Notes under the pieces: generated by a model
The model's input: the letters and a program-made list of their open reading frames with translations, nothing else
The model's database searches: none
What the model was told of the DNA's origin: nothing
In this document: positions 43,777 to 50,881 of the stretch, piece after piece
How the letters are laid out: each line of letters starts with the position of its first letter
How positions within the stretch are numbered: position 1 is the first letter of the stretch
Position numbers and translations under genes: made by a program
DNA from: Lysinibacillus_B sp050613145
Lineage (GTDB): Bacteria; Bacillota; Bacilli; Bacillales_A; Planococcaceae
DNA: 64,000 nt
Assembly: GCF_050613145.1 (NCBI RefSeq)
Contig: NZ_CP192507.1
Coordinates: 3,596,001 to 3,660,000 of the forward strand
Reading direction: 5' to 3'

Positions 43777-44538
43777 TTACCACCCCATTTCTTCTAGGAA
43801 ATGTTGAAGCTTTTCCTGCCGTTCGAGACTGTTTTGTTCACTGTATGTACCTAACTGTAAATCACCACAAATGACACCATCTCGCAAAAATAAAATTCGA
43901 TTTCCGCGTAATGCTGTTTTCATATCATGCGTGACCATGACAATACTTTGCTTGTTTTGATTGACATTTGTTAATACATCTAACACACTTTCACTAGCAG
44001 CAGAGTTTAATGCACCAGTTGGTTCATCTGCAAAAAGGATTCTCGGATGGTTAATCAATGCACGAACAATGCCCACTCGCTGCGCCTCACCACCCGAAAG
44101 CTGTGTTGGGAATTTAGACCATGCGTTTTCATCGATTCCTACTTGTATTAATAATTCTTTCGCTTTTTGCGCGATTTCACGCTTATTCTTATAGACTAAA
44201 AGACCACTTGCCAGAACATTATCGAGTACGCTCATATTGTCTAGCAAATAAATTTGTTGAAACACAAAGCCACAATGGTTTCTTCTAAATATCGCCAGCT
44301 GGTCGTTGTTTAATTGAGATATCTTTTTTCCAGCAAAATTGATTTCTCCTAACGTTGGTTTATCCATACCGCTCATTGCGTAAAGTAAAGTGGATTTTCC
44401 AGATCCTGAACTCCCCATGATGATTGTAAAATCCCCTTCGACTAAACTGATATCTAAATTTTTTAAAACATGCTGCTGAATCCCACCACTCGAAAAGGTT
44501 TTACATAACTTTTCTGTTTTAATAATAATCCCTGTCAT
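43777..44538 (-). CDS. ABC transporter ATP-binding protein (BceA/MacB-like)
   Basis: 253 residues. Walker A GSSGSGKST, Q-loop VFQQIYLLDN, signature LSGGEAQRVG, Walker B ILFADEPTGAL, switch His in MVTHD. It energises the FtsX permease encoded next. A terminator or attenuator lies between the histidine kinase gene and this gene, so its transcription may start separately and be activated by the response regulator. AGGGGAG precedes the ATG at normal distance. Confidence 0.93.
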   Translation of the reverse strand: MTGIIIKTEKLCKTFSSGGIQQHVLKNLDISLVEGDFTIIMGSSGSGKSTLLYAMSGMDKPTLGEINFAGKKISQLNNDQLAIFRRNHCGFVFQQIYLLDNMSVLDNVLASGLLVYKNKREIAQKAKELLIQVGIDENAWSKFPTQLSGGEAQRVGIVRALINHPRILFADEPTGALNSAASESVLDVLTNVNQNKQSIVMVTHDMKTALRGNRILFLRDGVICGDLQLGTYSEQNSLERQEKLQHFLEEMGW

Positions 44539-44579
44539 AATGAAATTTGCACTCTCCCCTAATTGATTTTCAACTCAAA

Positions 44580-44612
44580 GAAAAAAGACCGTAATGAAGA
44601 TTACAGTCTTAG
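44580..44612 (-). terminator. terminator/attenuator between the kinase gene and the ABC genes
   Basis: AAGACCGTAAT (44585-44595) and ATTACAGTCTT (44600-44610) form an 11-bp stem with one mismatch and a 4-nt loop; on the minus strand TTTTTT follows. Confidence 0.8.
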
Positions 44613-44665
44613 CATACAAAATGAATTCTTATTAAGTCTTTGTGTAATTCTTAATTAATCCTTAA

Positions 44666-45934
44666 TTAACTCGCCAGCTTTATTCTTAAGATGGCAGTAA
44701 AACCATCCGCTCGATTGTAACAAGAAATTTGACCGTACATATTTTCCATGAAGTACTTCGATATATAGAGACCTAGTCCTGAGCCATTCTTGCCTTCGAC
44801 ATTTTTGCCTCGATAATATTTATTAAACAGGAGAGGCAATTCTTCCTCGCTAATTCCCGGGCCAAAATCTTCAATATGTAGCTCCAAATAATCCTGAATA
44901 ATTTGTGACTTAATGGAGATTTTTGTTCCTGCATACTTATATGAATTACTTATAATATTATCTATTACCTGCTGCATTCGTACGGGATCGGTTAAAATGA
45001 TACAAGGTGGAATTGGTTCATAGACGATTTGATGATCGTAATTGACATTTTCAATCATGTCAGCAAGTACTGCACTCGATTCCTCAGTTACAGTTAATTT
45101 CAACTGTTGAAGTTCTTCTAAAGTAGCATGAAACATATCCGTAACAAGTAAGTTAATTTGCTCTGCTTTTGAATTGATTGTATTGACGTGCTTCATCATC
45201 TTTTCATCTTTTATTTGCATCAACATTAACTCACTAACTGCTTTGATCGAGGCAATAGGTGTCTGAATATCATGACTTATTGTGGCTACAAGCTCTTTTT
45301 TACTACGGTTGGATTCATACTCTCTTTGACGAGCAACATACAGTTCTTCACGTAATAAATCAAAGCTTTCCGTGAATGCCCCAAAATAATTGTTCTTGTC
45401 CATATTTAACGGAATATCTAGATTACCCCTAGCAACATTGGCTGCAAAATGTTGCAATTGCTGAAAAGGTTTCAATAATGTTCTATTAATATATAAAATA
45501 TACATAATGCTAACAATCGCTAATAAACCTACTATTAAGCTGAAGGTTGTTAGTAGTTCTTTTTTCATTTGTTGCACTATTTCTTGTTCGTTATTGTGGA
45601 TAATTATTTTCCCTACGACTTTATCATTTTGCATCACATCTATAATCGTATCTCTATTTTTAATGGCGTCGTATACATTGTTAAAATGATTGTTCGGTGT
45701 TTGATACATTATGTTTTCTAAGTTATCTATAATCGTAAGTGGTTGTTGAAAGCCACTACTATCAATTGTTTGTGTAGTAATGTTCCCCCAATTTTTTTCG
45801 ACGATTTTAACGACTTCATTAATCGCTACAAGATTCACTTCTGAAATATTTTTATTGTTCATCATCATGATTTGAAAAGCTATTCCAGTAGAAAAAATAA
45901 CTAAAATCATGCTAATAAGGAGTTTTACTCTCAT
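44666..45934 (-). CDS. sensor histidine kinase of the ABC-linked two-component system
   Basis: 422 residues. TM1 at about 4-24, an extracytoplasmic domain of about 105 residues, TM2 at about 132-152, HAMP to about 205, HisKA with phospho-His in ATISHDIQTPIASIKAV (about 220), and HATPase with N-box ISNSYKYAG and G-boxes EDFGPGIS and GSGLGLYISKYF. The real external domain separates it from BceS-type intramembrane kinases that rely wholly on the transporter. Its start overlaps the response regulator gene by 4 bp. Confidence 0.93.
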   Translation of the reverse strand: MRVKLLISMILVIFSTGIAFQIMMMNNKNISEVNLVAINEVVKIVEKNWGNITTQTIDSSGFQQPLTIIDNLENIMYQTPNNHFNNVYDAIKNRDTIIDVMQNDKVVGKIIIHNNEQEIVQQMKKELLTTFSLIVGLLAIVSIMYILYINRTLLKPFQQLQHFAANVARGNLDIPLNMDKNNYFGAFTESFDLLREELYVARQREYESNRSKKELVATISHDIQTPIASIKAVSELMLMQIKDEKMMKHVNTINSKAEQINLLVTDMFHATLEELQQLKLTVTEESSAVLADMIENVNYDHQIVYEPIPPCIILTDPVRMQQVIDNIISNSYKYAGTKISIKSQIIQDYLELHIEDFGPGISEEELPLLFNKYYRGKNVEGKNGSGLGLYISKYFMENMYGQISCYNRADGFTAILRIKLAS

Positions 45935-46620
45935 TTTTTGTTATCCTCTAAAACATATCCTGTTCCCCATATCGTTTTTATAAATTGCGGGTTCTTTGGA
46001 TTGTGTTCAATTTTCTCACGTAAATGCCGAATATGTACGTTTAGGGTGCCATCCCCGACAAAGGAATCTCCCCATACATTTTGAAACAATTCATTTTTAG
46101 TGATGATACGATTTTTATTATTCGCCAAATAATATAGCAGTTTATATTCCATCGTTTTTAGTTGGATATCCATACCCTTTACTCGAACGCGATGAAGTTT
46201 CGTATCAATTTGGATCTGTCCAAACTCTAAAACGTCTTGTTGGTTGCTAGAACTACTGCCATATCTTTTGAGTACTGCTTTTACTTTTGCTAATAAAATA
46301 CTAAGTGTATATGGCTTTTGAATATAATCATCTCCACCTATGTTAAGCGCAATGAGAACGTCGTCATCGCTGGAACGAGCACTGATAAATAGAATGGGGA
46401 CCTGCGTCGTTTTACGCAATTTTTTACATAAATCAAACCCTGATTCATGTCCGAGGTTAATGTCTAGAAGAATCAATGATGGCTCATGTTCCTCCAAAAA
46501 AACCTCGCACTCCTCAGCACTTGCAACAAATGCTGTTTGGACTTCGAACATATTAAAATATTCACAAGTTGTTTCAGCTAAAGCAATCTCATCATCAACA
46601 ATTAAACAATCTAATTTCAT
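45931..46620 (-). CDS. OmpR/PhoB-family response regulator
   Basis: 229 residues. Receiver domain with acidic pair DDE (10-12), phospho-Asp in ILLDINLG (about 53), switch Ser/Thr in ISARS and Lys in IQKPY. C-terminal winged helix from about 130 (LKTMEYKLLYYLANNKNRIITKNELFQNVWGDSFVGDGTLNVHIRHLREKI). First gene of the unit rr-hk-ABC-permease and the probable activator of the ABC genes. AGGAGAT precedes the ATG. Confidence 0.94.
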   Translation of the reverse strand: MKLDCLIVDDEIALAETTCEYFNMFEVQTAFVASAEECEVFLEEHEPSLILLDINLGHESGFDLCKKLRKTTQVPILFISARSSDDDVLIALNIGGDDYIQKPYTLSILLAKVKAVLKRYGSSSSNQQDVLEFGQIQIDTKLHRVRVKGMDIQLKTMEYKLLYYLANNKNRIITKNELFQNVWGDSFVGDGTLNVHIRHLREKIEHNPKNPQFIKTIWGTGYVLEDNKK

Positions 46621-46749
46621 CGTAAATCTCCTAGAAAAAATACTTTCCTACTTGTTTAATAGAATATCTAAAGTATACATTAAATACGATACCTAAGTGT
46701 AAATTTATGGGTTAAATTAAATATTTATGAAACCCCGTAATGTCGCTAC

Positions 46750-46813
46750 TCAATCAGCTTTACTTGGAATGTCAATAATAAAAGTGAAGGAAGGTACAGA
46801 GCTAACACTTCTC
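46750..46813 (-). pseudogene. possible C-terminal remnant of a histidine kinase
   Basis: On the minus strand about 20 codons read RSVSSVPSFTFIIDIPSKAD then TGA. The pattern S-x-x-G/S-S-F-T-F-x-I-x-I-P is that of the last strand of HATPase domains. It lies just upstream of the intact two-component genes. The match is short and could be chance. Confidence 0.3.
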
Positions 46814-46842
46814 TAAATAAACCACCTGGAACATGAAGATGT

Positions 46843-46889
46843 AAAAAACCCCTTAAAAATGCGCTTAAATAAGCCATTTTCAAGGGGTT
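46843..46889 (-). terminator. terminator after the dus gene
   Basis: On the minus strand AACCCCTTGAAAATGGC pairs with GCGCATTTTTAAGGGGTT (a few bulges), followed by TTTTTT. It lies about 64 bp past the stop of the dihydrouridine synthase gene. Confidence 0.85.
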
Positions 46890-46952
46890 CGAATATTATT
46901 TTAGGTTCAGCAGTGCCACTCGCTAACTTTTTGCGATTACATCATTCTATCG

Positions 46953-47921
46953 TCAATCCACATTGTTTGATTCAAAGTGATTAAGCAATGCACGCACTTC
47001 ATCTGTTGATTTCGTGTTCATTAATTGGTTTCTTAATTCACCCGCTCCACGGAATCCTTTGACATAAATTTTGAAAAAGCGATGAAGCCCTGTGATGGAA
47101 CGTGGTAGTGCTTCTGCATATTGATCTTGAAGATCAAGCTGTAGTCTTAAAAGATCGAGGTACTCTTTACTGCTATGCTCTTTTGGCTCTTTTTCAAAGG
47201 CAAAAGGATTTTTAAAAATACCTCGCCCAATCATCACGCCATCAATACCATATTTTTCAGCAAGCTTCAGCCCCGTTTGACGGTCAGGAATGTCTCCATT
47301 GATGGTTAGTAGCGTATTTGGTGCAATACGGTCACGTAATTTTTTGATTTCCGGAATTAGCTCCCAATGCGCATCTACTTGGCTCATTTCCTTTCTTGTA
47401 CGTAAATGAATAGAAAGGTTCGCAATATCTTGTTTTAAAATATGCGTTAGCCACTCCTCCCACTCATTTACATCATTATAGCCAAGTCGTGTTTTCACGC
47501 TGACAGGCAGTCCGCCCGTTTTTGCTGCTTGAATCAGTTCTGCTGCAACGTCTGGGCGCAGAATAAGACCACTGCCTTTCCCTCTCGATGCCACATTCGG
47601 TACAGGGCAGCCCATATTAATATCGATGCCTTTAAATCCGAGCTCTGCCATGCCAATACTCATTTGACGGAAATATTCGGGATTATCCCCCCAAATATGT
47701 GCCACCATTGGCTGTTCATCTTCTGTAAAAATCAAACGGCCACGCACGCTTTTCATGCCCTCTGGATGACAATAGCTATCCGAGTTTGTAAACTCTGTGA
47801 AAAATACATCCGGTCGACCGGCTGCACTTACTACGTGACGAAAAACAACATCTGTCACATCTTCCATTGGTGCAAGTACAAAAAATGGTCGTGGTAAATC
47901 ACGCCAAAAATTCTCTATCAT
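46953..47921 (-). CDS. tRNA-dihydrouridine synthase family protein
   Basis: 322 residues from ATG 47921; an in-frame GTG at 47954 and a site GAGAGG at 13 nt leave the start slightly open. FMN TIM barrel with FFVLAPMEDVTDVVFR, DINMGCPVP (the substrate-contacting Cys), KTRLGYND, and SIHLRTRKEM plus GVMIGRGIFKNP at the phosphate site, as in Dus enzymes. It reduces uridines in tRNA D-loops. The DusC-like or COG0042 side branch is possible, since HGRTR is replaced by HLRTR. Monocistronic, flanked by rlmCD-tail repeat on one side. Confidence 0.9.
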   Translation of the reverse strand: MIENFWRDLPRPFFVLAPMEDVTDVVFRHVVSAAGRPDVFFTEFTNSDSYCHPEGMKSVRGRLIFTEDEQPMVAHIWGDNPEYFRQMSIGMAELGFKGIDINMGCPVPNVASRGKGSGLILRPDVAAELIQAAKTGGLPVSVKTRLGYNDVNEWEEWLTHILKQDIANLSIHLRTRKEMSQVDAHWELIPEIKKLRDRIAPNTLLTINGDIPDRQTGLKLAEKYGIDGVMIGRGIFKNPFAFEKEPKEHSSKEYLDLLRLQLDLQDQYAEALPRSITGLHRFFKIYVKGFRGAGELRNQLMNTKSTDEVRALLNHFESNNVD

Positions 47922-48117
47922 TTCAAACTCAAATCCTCTCACTATGGATACCACTTCAAACTCTCAGTCAAAAAATATGAAGCCAAATGTTCCACTTCTT
48001 TTACACTTATATCATGCTTCATTACTAATTATCAAACACAAGTCCATTTATACTTTGTGAAAATCAAACATGTTTATTTTAACGAAAATCGGTCCTGAAT
48101 GGTATTTTTATAAACAA

Positions 48118-48235
48118 AATAGCAGATGATATAGATTTTTTCTATACCATCTGCTTTTTGATTATACGTATTCCAACCAAGCGACAGCCTCGCAATGTGT
48201 TGAGTGGTGAATAATCTAGGTTAAATGCATTAATT
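48118..48235 (-). repeat. rlmCD-tail plus hairpin unit, copy 3 (best preserved)
   Basis: Hairpin AGCAGATGATATAGA/TCTATACCATCTGCT (48121-48155). Just upstream on the minus strand 48206-48164 reads HHSTHCEAVAWLEYV then TAA, almost the same as the true rlmCD end HTTHCEAVAWLELV-stop, stop included. Homology fades near 48235. The remaining 47922-48117 bases hold only upstream DNA of the dus gene. Confidence 0.72.
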
Positions 48236-48420
48236 TCATTTTTCGAAATAATTTCCATAACCTTTCACGAATATTCTACCTACTTTCAACCTTTAACTTT
48301 TATTCGCAAAAAATATTCTCCGTACTAATTTCTGCTCTAATAAACGCGTATATACCGCTATATTAACGAACAATAAAACACAAAAATATATCATTGTTCG
48401 TCTTTAAATGGATTTAGTAA

Positions 48421-48449
48421 TTGTGAAATCAGTTCAAATATGCTATTTT
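48421..48449 (+). promoter_or_regulatory. SigA-type promoter of the purine riboswitch transcript
   Basis: TTGTGA (48421-48426) and TATTTT (48444-48449) are 17 bp apart, giving a start at about 48456, a few bases before the aptamer. Confidence 0.55.
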
Positions 48450-48469
48450 ATTATCTGATTAAATAATCT

Positions 48470-48548
48470 ATCACCCCCATATAGTCCTGATAATTGGGTT
48501 CAGGAGTTTCTACGGAGCAACCTTAATTGCTCTACTATGGTTGGTGCA
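48470..48548 (+). ncRNA. purine riboswitch, guanine class
   Basis: CCATATAGTCC opens the aptamer, P2 is UCCUGA/UUCAGGA with a UUGGG loop, J2/3 is GUUUCUAC, P3 is GGAGCAA/UUGCUCU with loop CCUUAA, and J3/1 is ACUAUGG. The GG/CC loop contacts and the C in ACUAUGG (position 74 equivalent) assign it to the guanine/hypoxanthine type rather than adenine. It precedes a purine permease and PRTase gene. The loops differ somewhat from the xpt model (AUAUGG, CCGUAAA). Confidence 0.88.
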
Positions 48549-48612
48549 TTTCTTTTATTGTATAGAGCGCATTTTTTTATTGTATAGAGGGCATTTCTTT
48601 TTTATATAGATA
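48546..48612 (+). repeat. tandem repeat of 22-23 bp in the riboswitch leader
   Basis: Three successive units begin GCATTT and contain T-rich DNA then TATAGAG or TATAGAT (48546-48568, 48569-48590, 48591-48612); a fourth GCATTT starts at 48613. They fill the place where an expression platform would be expected. No strong terminator stem was seen; CAACC/GGTTG (about 48518 and 48540) with the T-rich unit could act as one. Confidence 0.7.
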
Positions 48613-48715
48613 GCATTTCAATTACTTTATTGGGCCTTTATCTTCATGAGGTTTTGTATCACGAATAGTGTCGTTTGTTGCTCCGCATATGGTGGCGTGT
48701 TGAGGGGAGAACAAG

Positions 48716-49789
48716 ATGGACATTTGGAAGGACATTTTAGCAGCACTGAGTGGAGTATTAAATGCTTTACCACAGGGGCTGCTAGCACTTACATTCGGTT
48801 TCGCTTCAATTCCTACTGCACTTGCATTTATGGTCGGTGCGTTTGGTAATGCGGCAACGAGTAATGTGGCAGTTATTTCGTATCAGGCTGAAACGATTAC
48901 ATTAGCTGGTACAATGGGGAAAAACATGAGGGAACGACTCTCCATGATTTTCTTTGGCGCTGCAATTTTATTAATTATTGGCCTTTTTGGTATTTTAGAA
49001 ACGGTTATTGATTGGATTGGTCCTATCATTACGACAGGTATGATGGCCGGTGTTGGCATTATGCTTTCTAAAGTGGCATGGGACATGGCGAAAAGTGATC
49101 GCATCGTTGGTATCACTTCGGTGTTAAGTGCTTTCGTCGTTTACTTTGCGACGAAGGACTTAGTATATACCATCACAGCATCTGTTATTTTGTCTAGCAT
49201 TGTATATGCATTTACAAAAAAAGAAGAGGACAATCTTGCCAAGCGCCCAGCAGTTAAGGAAGGGTTCCATTTACAAAAGTTAACTGTCAATCCAATGGTT
49301 ATCCGTGGAGCCTTAGCAATGGTATGTTTAAATATCGGAGCAAATATTGCGTTCGGTAAAATCAACGGTGAAATCTCAAATACTGATGTCAATGTAGATA
49401 CGTTAACGATTATTAGTAGCTTAGCAGATATGGTTTCTTCATTATTCGGTGGAGCCCCTGTTGAAATTGTCATTTCAGCAACTGCCAGTGCACCTCACGC
49501 TGTTTGGTCCGGCGTTTTGATGATGGTATTGATGGCCATCGTTCTGATTACAGGGCTTCTCCCTAAAATCGGAAAGTATGTACCAAGTTCTTCGATCGCA
49601 GGTTTCTTATTCGTCTTAGGTGCAATTGTTACTTTACCAGGTAATGCTGCAATGGCATTAACAGGCGAAGGTGCGGGAAGTGGCATCGTTGGTGGTGTGA
49701 CAATGGTTGTTACTGCCATTACTGATCCATTCCTTGGTATGTTGTCAGGAATCATCGTACAATTTCTTATGACTTTATTCGGATTTTAA
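48716..49789 (+). CDS. purine permease (NCS2-like), riboswitch-controlled
   Basis: 357 residues, about 10-12 hydrophobic helices, shorter than typical NCS2 xanthine/uracil carriers (about 430). FGFASIPTALAFMVGAFGNAATSNVAVISYQAETITLAGTMGKN and SSLFGGAPVEIVISATASAPHAVWSG are conserved-looking core segments. The guanine-class riboswitch upstream and the PRTase gene downstream argue for import of guanine, hypoxanthine or a related base. GAGGGGAG lies 6 nt before the ATG. Exact substrate is inference from context. Confidence 0.82.
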   Translation: MDIWKDILAALSGVLNALPQGLLALTFGFASIPTALAFMVGAFGNAATSNVAVISYQAETITLAGTMGKNMRERLSMIFFGAAILLIIGLFGILETVIDWIGPIITTGMMAGVGIMLSKVAWDMAKSDRIVGITSVLSAFVVYFATKDLVYTITASVILSSIVYAFTKKEEDNLAKRPAVKEGFHLQKLTVNPMVIRGALAMVCLNIGANIAFGKINGEISNTDVNVDTLTIISSLADMVSSLFGGAPVEIVISATASAPHAVWSGVLMMVLMAIVLITGLLPKIGKYVPSSSIAGFLFVLGAIVTLPGNAAMALTGEGAGSGIVGGVTMVVTAITDPFLGMLSGIIVQFLMTLFGF

Positions 49790-49806
49790 TGGAGGATTTT
49801 CATAAT

Positions 49807-50343
49807 ATGAACACATATACATTGACAATCGGCTCTTTGACAAGAGAGCTTCCGATTATACCTATCTCAGATTCGTTAAGTATCGCTAGCTTTGTTATTC
49901 TTGGTGATACGGAAATTGTCAGCGTGACAGCACCTATGCTTGCTGATAAATTACCAGAAGTCGATCTTTTAATTACAGCTGAAGCAAAAGGGATTCCTTT
50001 CGTGCATGAGATAGCAAAGCATTTGGGAATGCCACGTTATATTGTTGCGAGAAAGTCAATCAAAGCATATATGGAAGACCCACTTATTAGCAAAGTAAAT
50101 TCCATCACAACACAAAAAGAGCAATTTCTCTGCCTCGATCGAATGGATGCAGAATTCATTAAAGGCAAACGTGTTGCATTAATTGACGACGTCATTAGTA
50201 GTGGTGAATCCCTTCGCGCACTTGCAGAACTTGTTGAAAGTGCAGGCGCAAATATCGTAGCACAAGCAGCGATTTTAGCAGAAGGCGACGCAGCTAATCG
50301 CGACGACATTATATTCTTAGAAAAACTACCACTTTTTGAGTAA
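49807..50343 (+). CDS. purine phosphoribosyltransferase-like protein (Apt-type)
   Basis: 178 residues from ATG 49807, with GGAGGA 10 nt upstream (the longer frame begins inside the permease stop region). The PRPP-binding motif VALIDDVISSGES (about residue 120) and the upstream TAEAKGIPFVHEIA and VARKSIKAYM segments mark a type I PRTase of the adenine/xanthine group. It joins the imported base to PRPP, giving a nucleotide. It is in one transcript with the permease under guanine-riboswitch control, so guanine, hypoxanthine or xanthine is more likely than adenine. Confidence 0.85.
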   Translation: MNTYTLTIGSLTRELPIIPISDSLSIASFVILGDTEIVSVTAPMLADKLPEVDLLITAEAKGIPFVHEIAKHLGMPRYIVARKSIKAYMEDPLISKVNSITTQKEQFLCLDRMDAEFIKGKRVALIDDVISSGESLRALAELVESAGANIVAQAAILAEGDAANRDDIIFLEKLPLFE

Positions 50344-50373
50344 TTGGTAACAGTTATTGTACCTTAACAAAAG

Positions 50374-50416
50374 GAAACACCTTCGACCGCAAATCTGCTG
50401 AAGGTGTTTCTTTTCG
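50374..50416 (+). terminator. terminator of the permease-PRTase operon
   Basis: GAAACACCTTC (50374-50384) and GAAGGTGTTTC (50400-50410) are a perfect 11-bp stem, followed by TTTTCGTTCT. Confidence 0.87.
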
Positions 50417-50424
50417 TTCTATTA

Positions 50425-50702
50425 CTATCGTGAAATCTTAATCATTTTCACCATGACCGTTTTTTTCACTAAGATTGTTTTATACTTCACATGTCCTTTT
50501 GCATCTTTGTAAAGTATGATGTGTTTACTTCTACAACTTTTGCAACATACCCTGAGAAATCTACTGTTTTAGAAAGCTTTTGGTCTTCTATTTTACTTGC
50601 GTGATATGTACCATCTAAGAAAACCCAGCTCAATGATAAAATGAACGAATATGATTCACTAGTTGAGCGGATTACTTGTACACACGAAGGTAAAATCCCT
50701 TA
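50425..50702 (-). pseudogene. frameshifted remnant of an unrecognised protein gene
   Basis: On the minus strand an open frame runs from about 50702: ...SFILSLSWVFLDGTYHASKI EDQKLSKTVDFSGYVAKVVE VNTSY; a one-base shift then leads into KDAKGHVKYKTILVKKTVMV KMIKIS and TAG at 50427. Both halves look like parts of one beta-rich protein. No start codon was found. It sits between the purine operon terminator and the third chemoreceptor gene. The family was not recognised. Confidence 0.45.
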
Positions 50703-50796
50703 GAAGTAGGATCAACCTTTGCAATAAGGATGGTGGCATTTTGATGTGACTACCGCAGGAGCAATATTTCTTAATGGATAATTATTAAGAAGTAAA

Positions 50797-50831
50797 GGGT
50801 GTCCAGAAAGTAAAAACTTTCTAGACACCCC
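50797..50831 (-). terminator. terminator after the dCache chemoreceptor gene
   Basis: GGGTGTCCAGAAAGT (50797-50811) and ACTTTCTAGACACCC (50816-50830) form a 15-bp stem with one mismatch and a 4-nt loop; on the minus strand TTTACTT follows. Confidence 0.85.
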
Positions 50832-50881
50832 ATTCATCAACTATTGTTTCGTGTCCATTTTGTGAGACTGGATTACTGTCA

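Noticed and set aside
44666..46620. Bce-type intramembrane-sensing kinase module
   Set aside because: The kinase has about 105 extracytoplasmic residues between its TM helices, unlike BceS; only the ABC pairing is similar.
46340..46696. 118-codon plus-strand frame
   Set aside because: Antisense to the response regulator gene, which has all family motifs.
48546..48630. Short regular repeats considered as a CRISPR remnant
   Set aside because: Units are contiguous without spacers, T-rich and only three; no cas genes are nearby.
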